In this document: piece after piece, positions 24,436 to 34,607 of the stretch
Position numbering within the stretch: position 1 is the stretch's first letter
Layout: every line of letters starts with the position of its first letter
Source of the DNA: Granulicella sp.
GTDB lineage: Bacteria > Acidobacteriota > Terriglobia > Terriglobales > Acidobacteriaceae
Direction of reading: 5' to 3'
Assembly: GCA_003132145.1 (NCBI GenBank)
Contig: PKWU01000088.1
Location: forward strand, 1 to 48,014
Length of the DNA: 48,014 bases
Translations under genes and position numbers: made by a program
Notes under the pieces: model-generated
The model's input: the letters and a program-made list of their open reading frames with translations, nothing else
The model's database searches: none
Told to the model about the DNA's origin: nothing

Positions 24436-25035
24436 TCAGCGAAGACCCACGCCATTCAGTGGCTCCAGCTCCTCTCCGTCGACTTCCACGGCAAAACTTT
24501 GCATGATGGAATCTAATGTGAGAACGACGCGGAAGCTGTACTTCATTCGCACCACAACCCCTGCCATCCCGGCAAATGCTCCAGACCGAATGCGCGCTCG
24601 CTGCCCCACCTTCAGAAGCGGGTGCGGTTGGGCGTTGCGCTCAGAAAGGCCGGATCGCAGTGTATCAATCTCGGACGCCGGCAACGATGCCGGTTCGCCC
24701 CCCGTGCCGCCCACAACTGCCAGAACACCCGGCACCTCCAGCACCGGAACTCGCTGCGCCCATTGGATGCAAATAAAGATATAACCGGGAAACAGCGGAA
24801 GATCCAGGGTAACCCTCGATCCGTCGCTCCACTTGCGCTGGGTGCGGTAAAGGGGCAGATAATGCTCAATCCCCCTCATCTCCAAGTGCTGGGCCACGCG
24901 CTTTTCATGGCGCGAAGAGGTATAGGCTGCGAACCATTTCGGCGCACAGGCAGAAGGCGCATAGGATCCGACTGAGAAGGAGTCCAGTGTGCGACTGCTC
25001 GCTTGATCAACGCCCCGTCGCCATATTTCAGACAA
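24436..25035 (-). CDS. NusG-paralogue transcription antiterminator (UpxY/RfaH-like)
   Basis: 199 residues from TTG 25035; there is no ATG in a sensible place. An N-terminal tail of about 37 residues precedes the NGN domain (KWFAAYTSSRHEKRVAQHL, IEHYLPLYRTQRKW, LPLFPGYIFICI), and the C-terminal KOW domain reads KVGQRARIRSGAFAGMAGVVV then LTLDSIMQSFAVEV. Such proteins bind RNA polymerase and let it read through long polysaccharide operons. It is the first gene of the ~20-kb minus-strand operon, which fits that role. The AGGA site 10 bases before TTG touches a hairpin (25048-25061). A frameshifted partial copy lies at 3829-4045. Confidence 0.85.
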   Translation of the reverse strand: MSEIWRRGVDQASSRTLDSFSVGSYAPSACAPKWFAAYTSSRHEKRVAQHLEMRGIEHYLPLYRTQRKWSDGSRVTLDLPLFPGYIFICIQWAQRVPVLEVPGVLAVVGGTGGEPASLPASEIDTLRSGLSERNAQPHPLLKVGQRARIRSGAFAGMAGVVVRMKYSFRVVLTLDSIMQSFAVEVDGEELEPLNGVGLR

Positions 25036-25195
25036 AGCTTCGCTATCCTCACTTGGGTGAGTTGGTTACTACACCCCCTCGCGGATGCAAGGAAACCGCA
25101 AAAAATGAAGTCGTGAGCCACAATGTAGGGAGGCATCCTCATGCTCCGCTCACATCCGACAAGGATACAGATTAGGTGCTGTGAACACTATAGCA
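25036..25195 (-). promoter_or_regulatory. Promoter and structured leader of the polysaccharide operon
   Basis: On the minus strand an extended -10, TGCTATAGT (25195-25187), would start RNA near 25180, giving a leader of about 145 nt. It can form hairpin 1 (GGAGCAT/ATGCCTCC, loop GAGG; 25147-25129) and hairpin 2 (CTCAC/GTGAG, loop CCAA; 25061-25048). The 3' arm of hairpin 2 overlaps the GAGGA ribosome-binding site. A second copy with the same hairpins is at 3668-3828. The segment GGATAGCG faintly recalls the ops element (GGCGGTAGCGTG) of RfaH; that likeness is speculative. Confidence 0.55.
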
Positions 25196-25245
25196 TATGG
25201 CGGTCACAGGCCAGCGTTGACATCCTCGTATTAATGGAAGTGTTC

Positions 25246-25274
25246 TTGAACGATCCAAGGGCTACTGGTATCCT
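25246..25274 (+). promoter_or_regulatory. Candidate promoter of the exporter gene
   Basis: TTGAAC (25246-25251) and TATCCT (25269-25274) are 17 bp apart, a normal sigma-70 spacing with moderate matches. RNA would start near 25281, ahead of both possible starts of the exporter gene. Confidence 0.3.
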
Positions 25275-25317
25275 CATTTGCCCGCAGCATACATAGGTCT
25301 CGTGGACGATTCTTACC

Positions 25318-27912
25318 ATGGCTCCGCCGTGCGGACCTCAAAGGAAGCTGTTTGAAGAAGAGTCGGGTAAACTATACTGGCAAGTGGTCGGGGCTCATTC
25401 GCAACAAGGCCTACCGCTAGAACAGGATTCAGGACAGGATCTCGATATCGTGGATTTATTGAACAATACTGCATTTCGCACAGATCAACGGCTGGTTCGA
25501 CTGGCGCTTTGGGCGTGCTGTTTGGCCCCCCTGATGGGTGGGACGATGCATGGGCAGGCTGCTCCGGTCGGCTCCGCATCCTCGACCAACCTGCCATCCA
25601 TGGGTTCCCAGTCAACGGGGACGTCTACAACCGGGTCTCCGAGCGGCGCTACTCCGGGATCGCCGGCTGTTCCGGCTATGGGACAGAACGAAATTGACAT
25701 CACCTCCCAGCGCGCCCAGGACCAGACGCAAGCGAAACTTGTGCCGCTAGCCGTGGCGCCAACGCCATTGACGGAGTTTCAGCAGATCGTAGCCGAGAGC
25801 ACTGGCCGGACGCTGCCGATCTTCGGGGCCAGTATGTTCAGCACTCCTCCATCGACGTTTGCGCCGGTCGACAATATTCCGGTGACGCCGGACTATGTGA
25901 TCGGTCCGGGGGATGAATTGCGGATACAGATCTGGGGCCAGGTGAACCAGCAAGGCTCCTTTGTGGTGGACCGCACCGGCTCCATCGCGTTGCCGGAGGT
26001 GGGAACGGTTCACGTGGCCGGTGTGCAGTTTTCCCAACTGCGCGATTTTCTTAAGTCGCAGCTAGGACGCATCTATCGCAACTTTGACCTGAATGTTAAC
26101 CTGGGACAGTTGCGGTCGATCCAGGTCTTCGTGGTCGGCCAAGCGATGAAGCCGGGCAGCTATTCGATCGGATCGCTGAGCACGCTGTTGAATGCCCTGT
26201 TTGCCTCGGGTGGGCCGCTTCCGCAGGGCAGCTTGCGCGACATTCAGGTAAAGCGCGGAAGCGAGACGATCACCCACTTCGACCTGTACGACCTGCTGCT
26301 GCACGGGGACAAGACCAAAGACGTCCGGCTGGAGTCGGGCGACGTGATCTTCATCCCCGATGTGGGACCTCAGGTCGCAGTGATGGGCAGTGTGACCACG
26401 CCGTCTATCTATGAGCTGCGCGGAGAGAAGAGCTTCAACCAGGTAATTGCGCTGGCCGGCGGGTTGACGAATGCGGCGTCCGACTCGAAACTGCGTGTGG
26501 AGAGAATCTACAACCACACTGAGCGCAGCGTGATCGACGTCGATCTTGCCAGCGGCGATTCCGCGCTTGTCCAGAATGGAGACATCGTTTCGGTGAGCCC
26601 CATCATCGACCGGTTCAAGGATGCCGTGACGTTGCGGGGAAATGTGGCGAATCCAGGCCGGTACGTCTGGCACCAGGGCATGCGCATCTCCGACCTGATT
26701 CCAAACCGCGAAGCGCTGGTCACGCGGAACTACTATCTAAGGCAGAACCAGCTCGGACAGAGTAACCTGGACTACACTGGAGCAGAGGGCTCGCTGGGCA
26801 TCCAATCGGGGACGGTGGGCGACGCCGCGGTCGGGCGCGGTGTGGCCGCGTCGGGTGTTGCCGGGAACTCCTCGGTCGGCGCTGCGCTGACAGCCAACAA
26901 CAGCCCCTTCGGGGCAAAGACCGATGTGGTCCTGAGCGCTCCCGATATCGACTGGAACTACGCAGTCATCGAACGGCAGAATGCGACCGATCTGACCACG
27001 TCGCTGCTTCCGTTCAACCTGGGCAAGGCGGTACTCGATAAGGACCCATCGCAGGACCTTGAGCTGATGTCCGGCGATGTGGTGACCATCTTCTCGCAGG
27101 CTGACATCCGGGTGCCAAGCGCGCAGCAGACGAAGTTCGTAAAGCTGGAGGGCGAGTTTGCGGGAGCGGGCGTATACAGCGTCCTGCCGGGCGAGACACT
27201 GCGTCAGTTGCTGGCGCGCGCGGGAGGATTATCCCCGGATGCGGACCTCTTCGCCTCGGAGTTTACGCGCGAGTCTGTCCGGCGATTACAGCGGCAGCGG
27301 CTCCTGGAGTACGCCGATGAACTGGAGTCGCAGATTACAAGAACCACTTCAGCATCGGCGTCGTCTGCTTTGACCGCCGCTGACGCATCTGCGGCGGACG
27401 CGGCGGCAGATACTGCGCGCGCAGTAGTGGTGCGGCTGCGCCAGGCCCAGCCGACGGGACGGATTGTGCTGCAATTCAAGCCCGACAGCAAAGGGATTGC
27501 TGCGCTTCCCAACATCGAACTTGAAGACGGCGACCGGTTTGTGGTGCCCAGGACCCCGTCTACCGTGAGCGTCCAGGGCCAGGTATACAACGCAAACGCA
27601 TTTATCTACCAGAACGGCAAGCGGGTGAAGGACTACCTGCGTCTTGCCGGCGGACCTGACAGAATTGCCGACCGAAAGCGTGAGTATATCCTGCGCGCCG
27701 ATGGATCAGTGGTGAGTTATCAATACGGCAATATGGGGCAACGCACGCTCTTTGCCGAATCAGGCTTCGATCATCAGCCGCTCTTTCCCGGAGACACGAT
27801 CATCGTGCCCCCGATGATTAAAAGCTCGGATGTCATGCGAAACCTGGTCAACATTTCCACTATCCTGCAAGGATTCGGTATAAGCGCAGCAGCGATCGAA
27901 GTGCTGAAGTAG
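25318..27912 (+). CDS. Polysaccharide export outer-membrane protein (Wza-like, multiple SLBB domains)
   Basis: Up to 864 residues, much longer than E. coli Wza. The poly-export domain (DYVIGPGDELRIQIWGQV) is followed by several SLBB repeats (IQVFVVGQAMKPGSYSIG, VAVMGSVTTPSIYEL, VTLRGNVANPGRYVW, VKLEGEFAGAGVYSV, VSVQGQVYNANAFIY). It should form the secretion channel. The likely signal peptide (LVRLALWACCLAPLMGG) begins about 58 residues after ATG 25318, so the true start may be GTG 25450. An Ala-rich linker lies near residue 690. It diverges from the operon's antiterminator gene; no partner tyrosine kinase is in the window. Confidence 0.88.
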   Translation: MAPPCGPQRKLFEEESGKLYWQVVGAHSQQGLPLEQDSGQDLDIVDLLNNTAFRTDQRLVRLALWACCLAPLMGGTMHGQAAPVGSASSTNLPSMGSQSTGTSTTGSPSGATPGSPAVPAMGQNEIDITSQRAQDQTQAKLVPLAVAPTPLTEFQQIVAESTGRTLPIFGASMFSTPPSTFAPVDNIPVTPDYVIGPGDELRIQIWGQVNQQGSFVVDRTGSIALPEVGTVHVAGVQFSQLRDFLKSQLGRIYRNFDLNVNLGQLRSIQVFVVGQAMKPGSYSIGSLSTLLNALFASGGPLPQGSLRDIQVKRGSETITHFDLYDLLLHGDKTKDVRLESGDVIFIPDVGPQVAVMGSVTTPSIYELRGEKSFNQVIALAGGLTNAASDSKLRVERIYNHTERSVIDVDLASGDSALVQNGDIVSVSPIIDRFKDAVTLRGNVANPGRYVWHQGMRISDLIPNREALVTRNYYLRQNQLGQSNLDYTGAEGSLGIQSGTVGDAAVGRGVAASGVAGNSSVGAALTANNSPFGAKTDVVLSAPDIDWNYAVIERQNATDLTTSLLPFNLGKAVLDKDPSQDLELMSGDVVTIFSQADIRVPSAQQTKFVKLEGEFAGAGVYSVLPGETLRQLLARAGGLSPDADLFASEFTRESVRRLQRQRLLEYADELESQITRTTSASASSALTAADASAADAAADTARAVVVRLRQAQPTGRIVLQFKPDSKGIAALPNIELEDGDRFVVPRTPSTVSVQGQVYNANAFIYQNGKRVKDYLRLAGGPDRIADRKREYILRADGSVVSYQYGNMGQRTLFAESGFDHQPLFPGDTIIVPPMIKSSDVMRNLVNISTILQGFGISAAAIEVLK

Positions 27913-27976
27913 CCGATGCACGGAGTCGATCCACATGCTCGGCCACTCCATATTACCCAGTAAGTAATTGGAAGTT

Positions 27977-28053
<77 letters not shown>

Positions 28054-28283
28054 ATCGTCGCGCAACCCAACATTGCGCCATCGTCGCGCGCAGGAGGATG
28101 TTTTCTCCAGTGCAGGTTCAACTATATCAGCCATCGCCACGCGGCTCAACCTTCAAGCCTGCAATCAACCAGCGCGATCGCAATTGATCTGCACGCCCGT
28201 GAGCTACCTGCGATCCAGCGAGCAGCCTGCGCACTCTCGAAGTGGCTGCGTAAGGACCGTGGCTGAGGAAGAAACTGACCTCA

Positions 28284-28336
28284 GCGGCTAAAGCCGCGTT
28301 GGTTATGAAGCCATTTACGGCACGGGTAAACCCGTG
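28284..28336. repeat. REP-like tandem palindromes
   Basis: Two near-perfect palindromes of the same style: GCGGCTAAAGCCGC (28284-28297) and CACGGGTAAACCCGTG (28321-28336), each with a TAAA-containing centre. Such paired 'GGCTAAAGCC' and 'GGGTAAACCC' units look like a dispersed intergenic repeat. They may also end transcripts from either side. The rest of the 28054-28368 gap shows only a 13-bp direct repeat GCCATCGTCGCGC (28051 and 28077) beside the tRNA. Confidence 0.5.
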
Positions 28337-28368
28337 TCCTTAAGCAAAACAGTGATAAATGACGGCGG

Positions 28369-28644
28369 CTACAAACCGAGCTTCTTGACCTCGTCGTTGT
28401 AGTACTTGCGGTAGAGGATGTCCCACTCCTGCGAACCTTCGACGATGATCTTGCGCTGGGAGGCGATCTTCAGCCGCGCGTTGGCGTCGAGCTTGGTCTC
28501 CTCGGCGAGCAGTTTTTCGAGCGCCTTGCGGGCCTCCTGGCGGATGGTGTTGCGGTCCTCCAGAAAATCGCACTCGTCGATCTCGGCCAGCGTGTCGGCC
28601 ACGGTGTGCGCCAGCTTATTCACCTTGTCGTCAGAGATCCTCAC
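28369..28644 (-). CDS. DUF507 family protein
   Basis: 91 residues, mostly helical and highly charged: RISDDKVNKLAHTVADTL then a long run of acidic and basic residues, ending in YRKYYNDEVKKLGL. DUF507 proteins have no known function. The gene overlaps its upstream paralogue by 4 bp (ATGA), so the two are made together. Confidence 0.82.
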   Translation of the reverse strand: MRISDDKVNKLAHTVADTLAEIDECDFLEDRNTIRQEARKALEKLLAEETKLDANARLKIASQRKIIVEGSQEWDILYRKYYNDEVKKLGL

Positions 28645-28919
28645 AGCACCGCCTTGTACTTGCGCACCAGCTCGTTCTTCACCTTTTTGAACATCTCCTG
28701 ATAGTTCGCGCCGGTGCGCAGCATGTCTGCCTGGAAGGCATCGAGGATGACGCGGACCTCGTCGTTGATGCGGTCTTCCAGCGCCAGCTCATCGATCATC
28801 GCCGCGGTCACCCGCTCGTTCAAGACGGTCGCCTTCGCCGTCCCGATCACTTTGGCGTCCACCAGATGCTTCACCGTCTGGCGCGCCAGATACCCAACAT
28901 AATCTCTGGAGAAAATCAT
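28641..28919 (-). CDS. DUF507 family protein
   Basis: 92 residues starting MIFSRDYVGYLARQTVKHL and ending KKVKNELVRKYKAVL. It aligns with the downstream DUF507 protein (…YxxxVKK/RK…), so this is a tandem pair that may form a heterodimer. A much longer open frame extends upstream on this strand but runs antisense to the thioredoxin gene and is not coding. Function unknown. Confidence 0.82.
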   Translation of the reverse strand: MIFSRDYVGYLARQTVKHLVDAKVIGTAKATVLNERVTAAMIDELALEDRINDEVRVILDAFQADMLRTGANYQEMFKKVKNELVRKYKAVL

Positions 28920-29021
28920 CGCTTTGCTCAAGAATACACCAGCGCGCCGTCGGGTTGGAGGTGGGACGGCTTTGCGTCGCGCTTGCCGCCTCGTGCATGA
29001 TGGAAGCAAGGACACAACATT

Positions 29022-29615
29022 ATGCCGACACGCATGCGAAGCCGCAAGAAGCCCGAACCGGGGAAGAAGAGCACGCCGATGGCGATGGGGCCAATGATCG
29101 GGCTGATGGCGGTGTGTCTGGTGGCGATGGCGGGGATGTACTGGTGGACCAGCCGGCATGCGGCGAAGCCTGCTTCCCTTCCCTCCGCGCCCGCTTCGGT
29201 TCCCGCTACGCCCGCTTTTGCGCCGAAGCACATCTACCTTGAGACGGCCAACCCGAGCGCCGACATTGCGGCCGCGCTGACGCAGGCGAAGCGCGAGCAC
29301 AAGCGGGTGATCGTGGACTTCGGCGGCGACTGGTGCGGGGACTGCCAGGCGCTGGACATCTACCTGCATCAGGCGCCCAACGACGCGCTGCTGGCCGACC
29401 ACTTTGTGCTGGTGCATGTATGGATCGGCCATATGGACGCCAACCTGGACGTGGCCAAGCGGTATGGCGTGCCGATCACGAAGGGCGTGCCCGCGCTGGC
29501 CGTTCTGGATGGCAATGGGACGGTCGTCTACGCGCAGAAGGCGGGCGAGTTTGAAGACATGCGGCACATGGAGCCGGGCTCGGTGACCGAGTTCCTGGAA
29601 AAGTGGAAGAGCTGA
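29022..29615 (+). CDS. Membrane-anchored thioredoxin-like protein
   Basis: 197 residues. A basic N-terminus (about 1-20) is followed by one membrane helix (about 24-42, GLMAVCLVAMAGMYWW), a Pro/Ala linker, and a thioredoxin domain with VIVDFGGDWCGDCQAL (CxxC) and the cis-Pro region ITKGVPALAVLDG. It resembles periplasmic thioredoxin-like proteins that reduce or oxidise disulfides or deliver reductant. The partner is unknown. It overlaps the next gene by 13 bp. Confidence 0.85.
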   Translation: MPTRMRSRKKPEPGKKSTPMAMGPMIGLMAVCLVAMAGMYWWTSRHAAKPASLPSAPASVPATPAFAPKHIYLETANPSADIAAALTQAKREHKRVIVDFGGDWCGDCQALDIYLHQAPNDALLADHFVLVHVWIGHMDANLDVAKRYGVPITKGVPALAVLDGNGTVVYAQKAGEFEDMRHMEPGSVTEFLEKWKS

Positions 29616-30616
29616 CGGCGCGAGGCCCAGCCCACGAGCCGGGGCATAGCGCTCCGGGAGCTAAGGCGCGGCCGCGGTCGCGGCGGGCGCGTGTGAAACG
29701 GCTGTTGCGCTGGTACGCGGTGGTGGCGCGCGCACTGCACCGAATGCTGCTGAGCGCGCTGGATCACGACTGCCTGAACGTTGCTCAGTCCACCGCATAT
29801 TCGGCCATCGTGGCGCTGTTTCCCGCGTTGATCGTGGCGGCGGCGGTGATCGGGCTGCTGCCGGACACGGCGCCGGTGCGCTTTCAGCTTGCGGAGTTCT
29901 TCGACCGGGTGCTGCCGGCCGGGGTGAGCTCGCTGCTGGATGCGGCGTTCGAGAATGCGCCGAAGCACACCCACTCGCTGCGCGCTCTGGTGTCGGCCGG
30001 GGTGGTGAGCTTCGCCGGCGCGTCGAACGTGATTGCAACGCTGATGGAGGGGCTGCGACGGGCGCGCGGGCTGCGACGCGATGGCTGGGGATTCTGGCGG
30101 CGGCGGAGGCGTTCGATCGAGCTGGTGCCGCTGTCGCTGGTTCCGCTGACGGTGGCGAGCCTGCTGGTGGTCTTCGGCCACGCGGTGACGGGCTGGCTGG
30201 TGGCAAGCATCGGGCCGCTGGCGCGCGAGCCGATCTACGCGGCCACCCTGCTGCTGCGCTGGGCGCTGGCGGTGGGCTCAAGCGTTGGGCTGATCGCGCT
30301 GCTGTATCACCTGGGAGTTCCAGAGGAGCGCGTGGGTGGGCGGGCGGGTGCACAGGGGTGGTGGTGGACGAGCCTGCCGGGAGCGGTGCTGGCGACCGCG
30401 CTGTGGTTTCCGGCGACGCTGATCTTCGGCTGGTACGTGACGCGGTTCACCAACTACTCGGAGGTATACGGGCCGCTGGGCGCGGGCATCGCGCTTCTGT
30501 TCTGGCTGTACATCATATCGCTGAGCGTGCTGGCCGGGGCGGAGTTCAACGTACACTTCAACGCGCAGATGGAGGCGCACTTCGGCGGCGCGGGGGCGCA
30601 CGGCAAGGACGTTTGA
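29603..30616 (+). CDS. YihY/BrkB-family inner-membrane protein
   Basis: 337 residues with about six membrane helices. LNVAQSTAYSAIVALFPALIVAAAVIG opens the domain, and WWWTSLPGAVLATALWFPATLIFGWYVTRFTNYSEVYGPLGAGIALLFWLYI carries the family's most conserved part (YxxxYGPLGxxI). Once proposed as RNase BN, this family is now regarded as of unknown, possibly transport-related, function. The first residues overlap the thioredoxin gene; a later start is possible. Confidence 0.87.
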   Translation: MEELTARGPAHEPGHSAPGAKARPRSRRARVKRLLRWYAVVARALHRMLLSALDHDCLNVAQSTAYSAIVALFPALIVAAAVIGLLPDTAPVRFQLAEFFDRVLPAGVSSLLDAAFENAPKHTHSLRALVSAGVVSFAGASNVIATLMEGLRRARGLRRDGWGFWRRRRRSIELVPLSLVPLTVASLLVVFGHAVTGWLVASIGPLAREPIYAATLLLRWALAVGSSVGLIALLYHLGVPEERVGGRAGAQGWWWTSLPGAVLATALWFPATLIFGWYVTRFTNYSEVYGPLGAGIALLFWLYIISLSVLAGAEFNVHFNAQMEAHFGGAGAHGKDV

Positions 30617-30811
30617 TCCGTCCCTGGTGAGTGTCGTCGGCTCCCACCCATTCGGCAACGAGCGCGAAATGGATGGGCACCCGCACGGTCTGTGGGAGGT
30701 TGGTAAAATGGATTTGATTGGCGCAAAATCAGAAATCTACGGTTGCTGAAGCCTCTCCAGTCAGTCGCAACGGGCCTGCGGACCCGGTAAAAGGAAGCCG
30801 GAATCGAGCGT

Positions 30812-32353
30812 ATGGAAACTGCGAACCGAATGGACGGGGCACGCACAATGACGGGCCGAAGCGGCTCGCTGGCCGGGCTCGACCACACGCGGCGGGCCAA
30901 GATTGTGGCCACGGTGGGGCCGTCGTGCTGCACCTCGGATGTCTTCCGCGAGCTGGTGCGGGCGGGCGTGGATGTGGCGCGGCTGAACTTCTCCCACGGA
31001 TCGCACGAGGGCAAGGGCGAGCTGATCCGCATGGTGAGGGCGGTATCTGTGGAGCTGCACAAGCCGATCTGCATTCTGGCCGACCTGCAGGGGCCGAAGA
31101 TCCGCACCGGAAGACTGAAGGACCATGAGCCGGTGCAACTGGTGGCGGGCAATCTGCTGACGATTACGCCGCGCGATGTGGAGGGCACGGCGTCGGTGGT
31201 GGGGACGACCTTCAAGACGCTGGCGGAGAACCTGGAGCGGAGATCGCGGATCCTGCTGTCGGACGGGCTGATCGAGCTGCGGGTGGCGCGCATCGCGGGG
31301 ACGGATGTGATCTGCGAGATCGTCAACGGAGGCGTGCTGGGCGAGAACAAGGGGATCAACCTGCCGGGAATCCCGGTGAAGGTGCCGTCGCTGACAGCCA
31401 AGGACGAGGAGGACCTGGAGTTCGCGGTGGGCGCGGGCGTGGATGCGTTTGCCGTCTCGTTTGTGCGCACCGCCGACGACGTGCGCCACGTGCAGCGGCG
31501 GCTGGAGGCGTTGCGGTCGGACGCGTGGATCATCGCCAAGCTGGAGAAGCCGCAGGCGATCGAGCATCTTGATTCGATCCTCGAGGTTGCCAACGGGATC
31601 ATGGTGGCGCGCGGCGACCTGGGCGTCGAAGTTCCGCCGGAGAAGGTGCCCGCCATCCAGAAGCACATCATCCGCCGCGCGGCGGAGTACCGCAAGCCGG
31701 TGATCACGGCGACGCAGATGCTGGAGTCGATGATCGAAAACCCGCGGCCCACGCGGGCGGAGGCGTCCGACGTGGCCAACGCGATCTATGACGGGACGGA
31801 CGCAGTGATGCTGTCGGCGGAGACGGCGGCGGGCAAGTATCCGGTGGAGACGGTGGCCATGATGGCCAAGATCGTCTCCGAGACGGAGTACCAGATCCGG
31901 CTGGACCCGCCGCACAGCCAGCCGACGGCGCGCACCACGCGGCTGTCGGTTGCGGAGACGATCTGCGAGTGCATGGCGCACTCGGCCGAGGACTTGGAGA
32001 TGGCGGCGATCGCCATCTTCACCGAGACGGGATCGACGGCGCGGCTGCTGTCGAAGTACCGGCCCGAGCCGCCCATCTACGCGCTTTCGCCGCACAAGAA
32101 GATCGTCCGCCGCGCGGCGATGCTGTGGGGGACCACCCCGATCCTGTGCGCGCACGCACGCGATACAGACCGGCTGGTGACGATCGCGGAGGAGATCCTG
32201 GAACGGCAGGCAGGCGTGGTGCGCGGGCAGATTGTGGGGATCGTGGCGGGAACGCGGACCAGGACTGGGGCGACGAACTTCATGCGGCTGCACACCATCG
32301 GCGACCGTGCCGCGACGAGCGTGGTCGAGGCGGCAAAGAAGACGGGGCTGTAA
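30812..32353 (+). CDS. pyk: Pyruvate kinase
   Basis: 513 residues. RRAKIVATVGPSC is the N-terminal signature, RLNFSHGSHE follows, ILADLQGPKIRTG leads into the B domain, and IIAKLEKPQAIEHLD is the active-site signature with the catalytic Lys; then MVARGDLGVEVP, TATQMLESMI, and the C-terminal regulatory domain. It makes pyruvate and ATP from phosphoenolpyruvate and ADP. The N-terminal 25 residues are extra; ATG at 30827 or 30848 are alternative starts. Confidence 0.95.
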   Translation: METANRMDGARTMTGRSGSLAGLDHTRRAKIVATVGPSCCTSDVFRELVRAGVDVARLNFSHGSHEGKGELIRMVRAVSVELHKPICILADLQGPKIRTGRLKDHEPVQLVAGNLLTITPRDVEGTASVVGTTFKTLAENLERRSRILLSDGLIELRVARIAGTDVICEIVNGGVLGENKGINLPGIPVKVPSLTAKDEEDLEFAVGAGVDAFAVSFVRTADDVRHVQRRLEALRSDAWIIAKLEKPQAIEHLDSILEVANGIMVARGDLGVEVPPEKVPAIQKHIIRRAAEYRKPVITATQMLESMIENPRPTRAEASDVANAIYDGTDAVMLSAETAAGKYPVETVAMMAKIVSETEYQIRLDPPHSQPTARTTRLSVAETICECMAHSAEDLEMAAIAIFTETGSTARLLSKYRPEPPIYALSPHKKIVRRAAMLWGTTPILCAHARDTDRLVTIAEEILERQAGVVRGQIVGIVAGTRTRTGATNFMRLHTIGDRAATSVVEAAKKTGL

Positions 32354-32416
32354 CGGACCGCGCCGGACTGATAGACTTCGACAACCGCGCTAGCGTGGCA
32401 ACAGTACAATCGTGGG

Positions 32417-34480
<2,064 letters not shown>

Positions 34481-34607
34481 AATGGAAGTACGACGCCGGA
34501 TTGGAACGCAATCCCGCAGTTCGCTCTTTGAAAATTGTCCGCAACCGGCCTGAACTTCGGCCCAGAACCCATGAAACTCTCCAACGCACGCGCGAAGGAT
34601 TGCTGAT

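Noticed and set aside
25217-25222. Perfect TTGACA before the exporter gene
   Set aside because: No acceptable -10 sequence lies 16-18 bp downstream; the TTGAAC/TATCCT pair nearby is better spaced.
30761-32293. Very long open frame antisense to pyruvate kinase
   Set aside because: It is the mirror of GC-rich codons; the peptide is Arg/His/Gln-rich with no family likeness, while pyk on the other strand is unmistakable.
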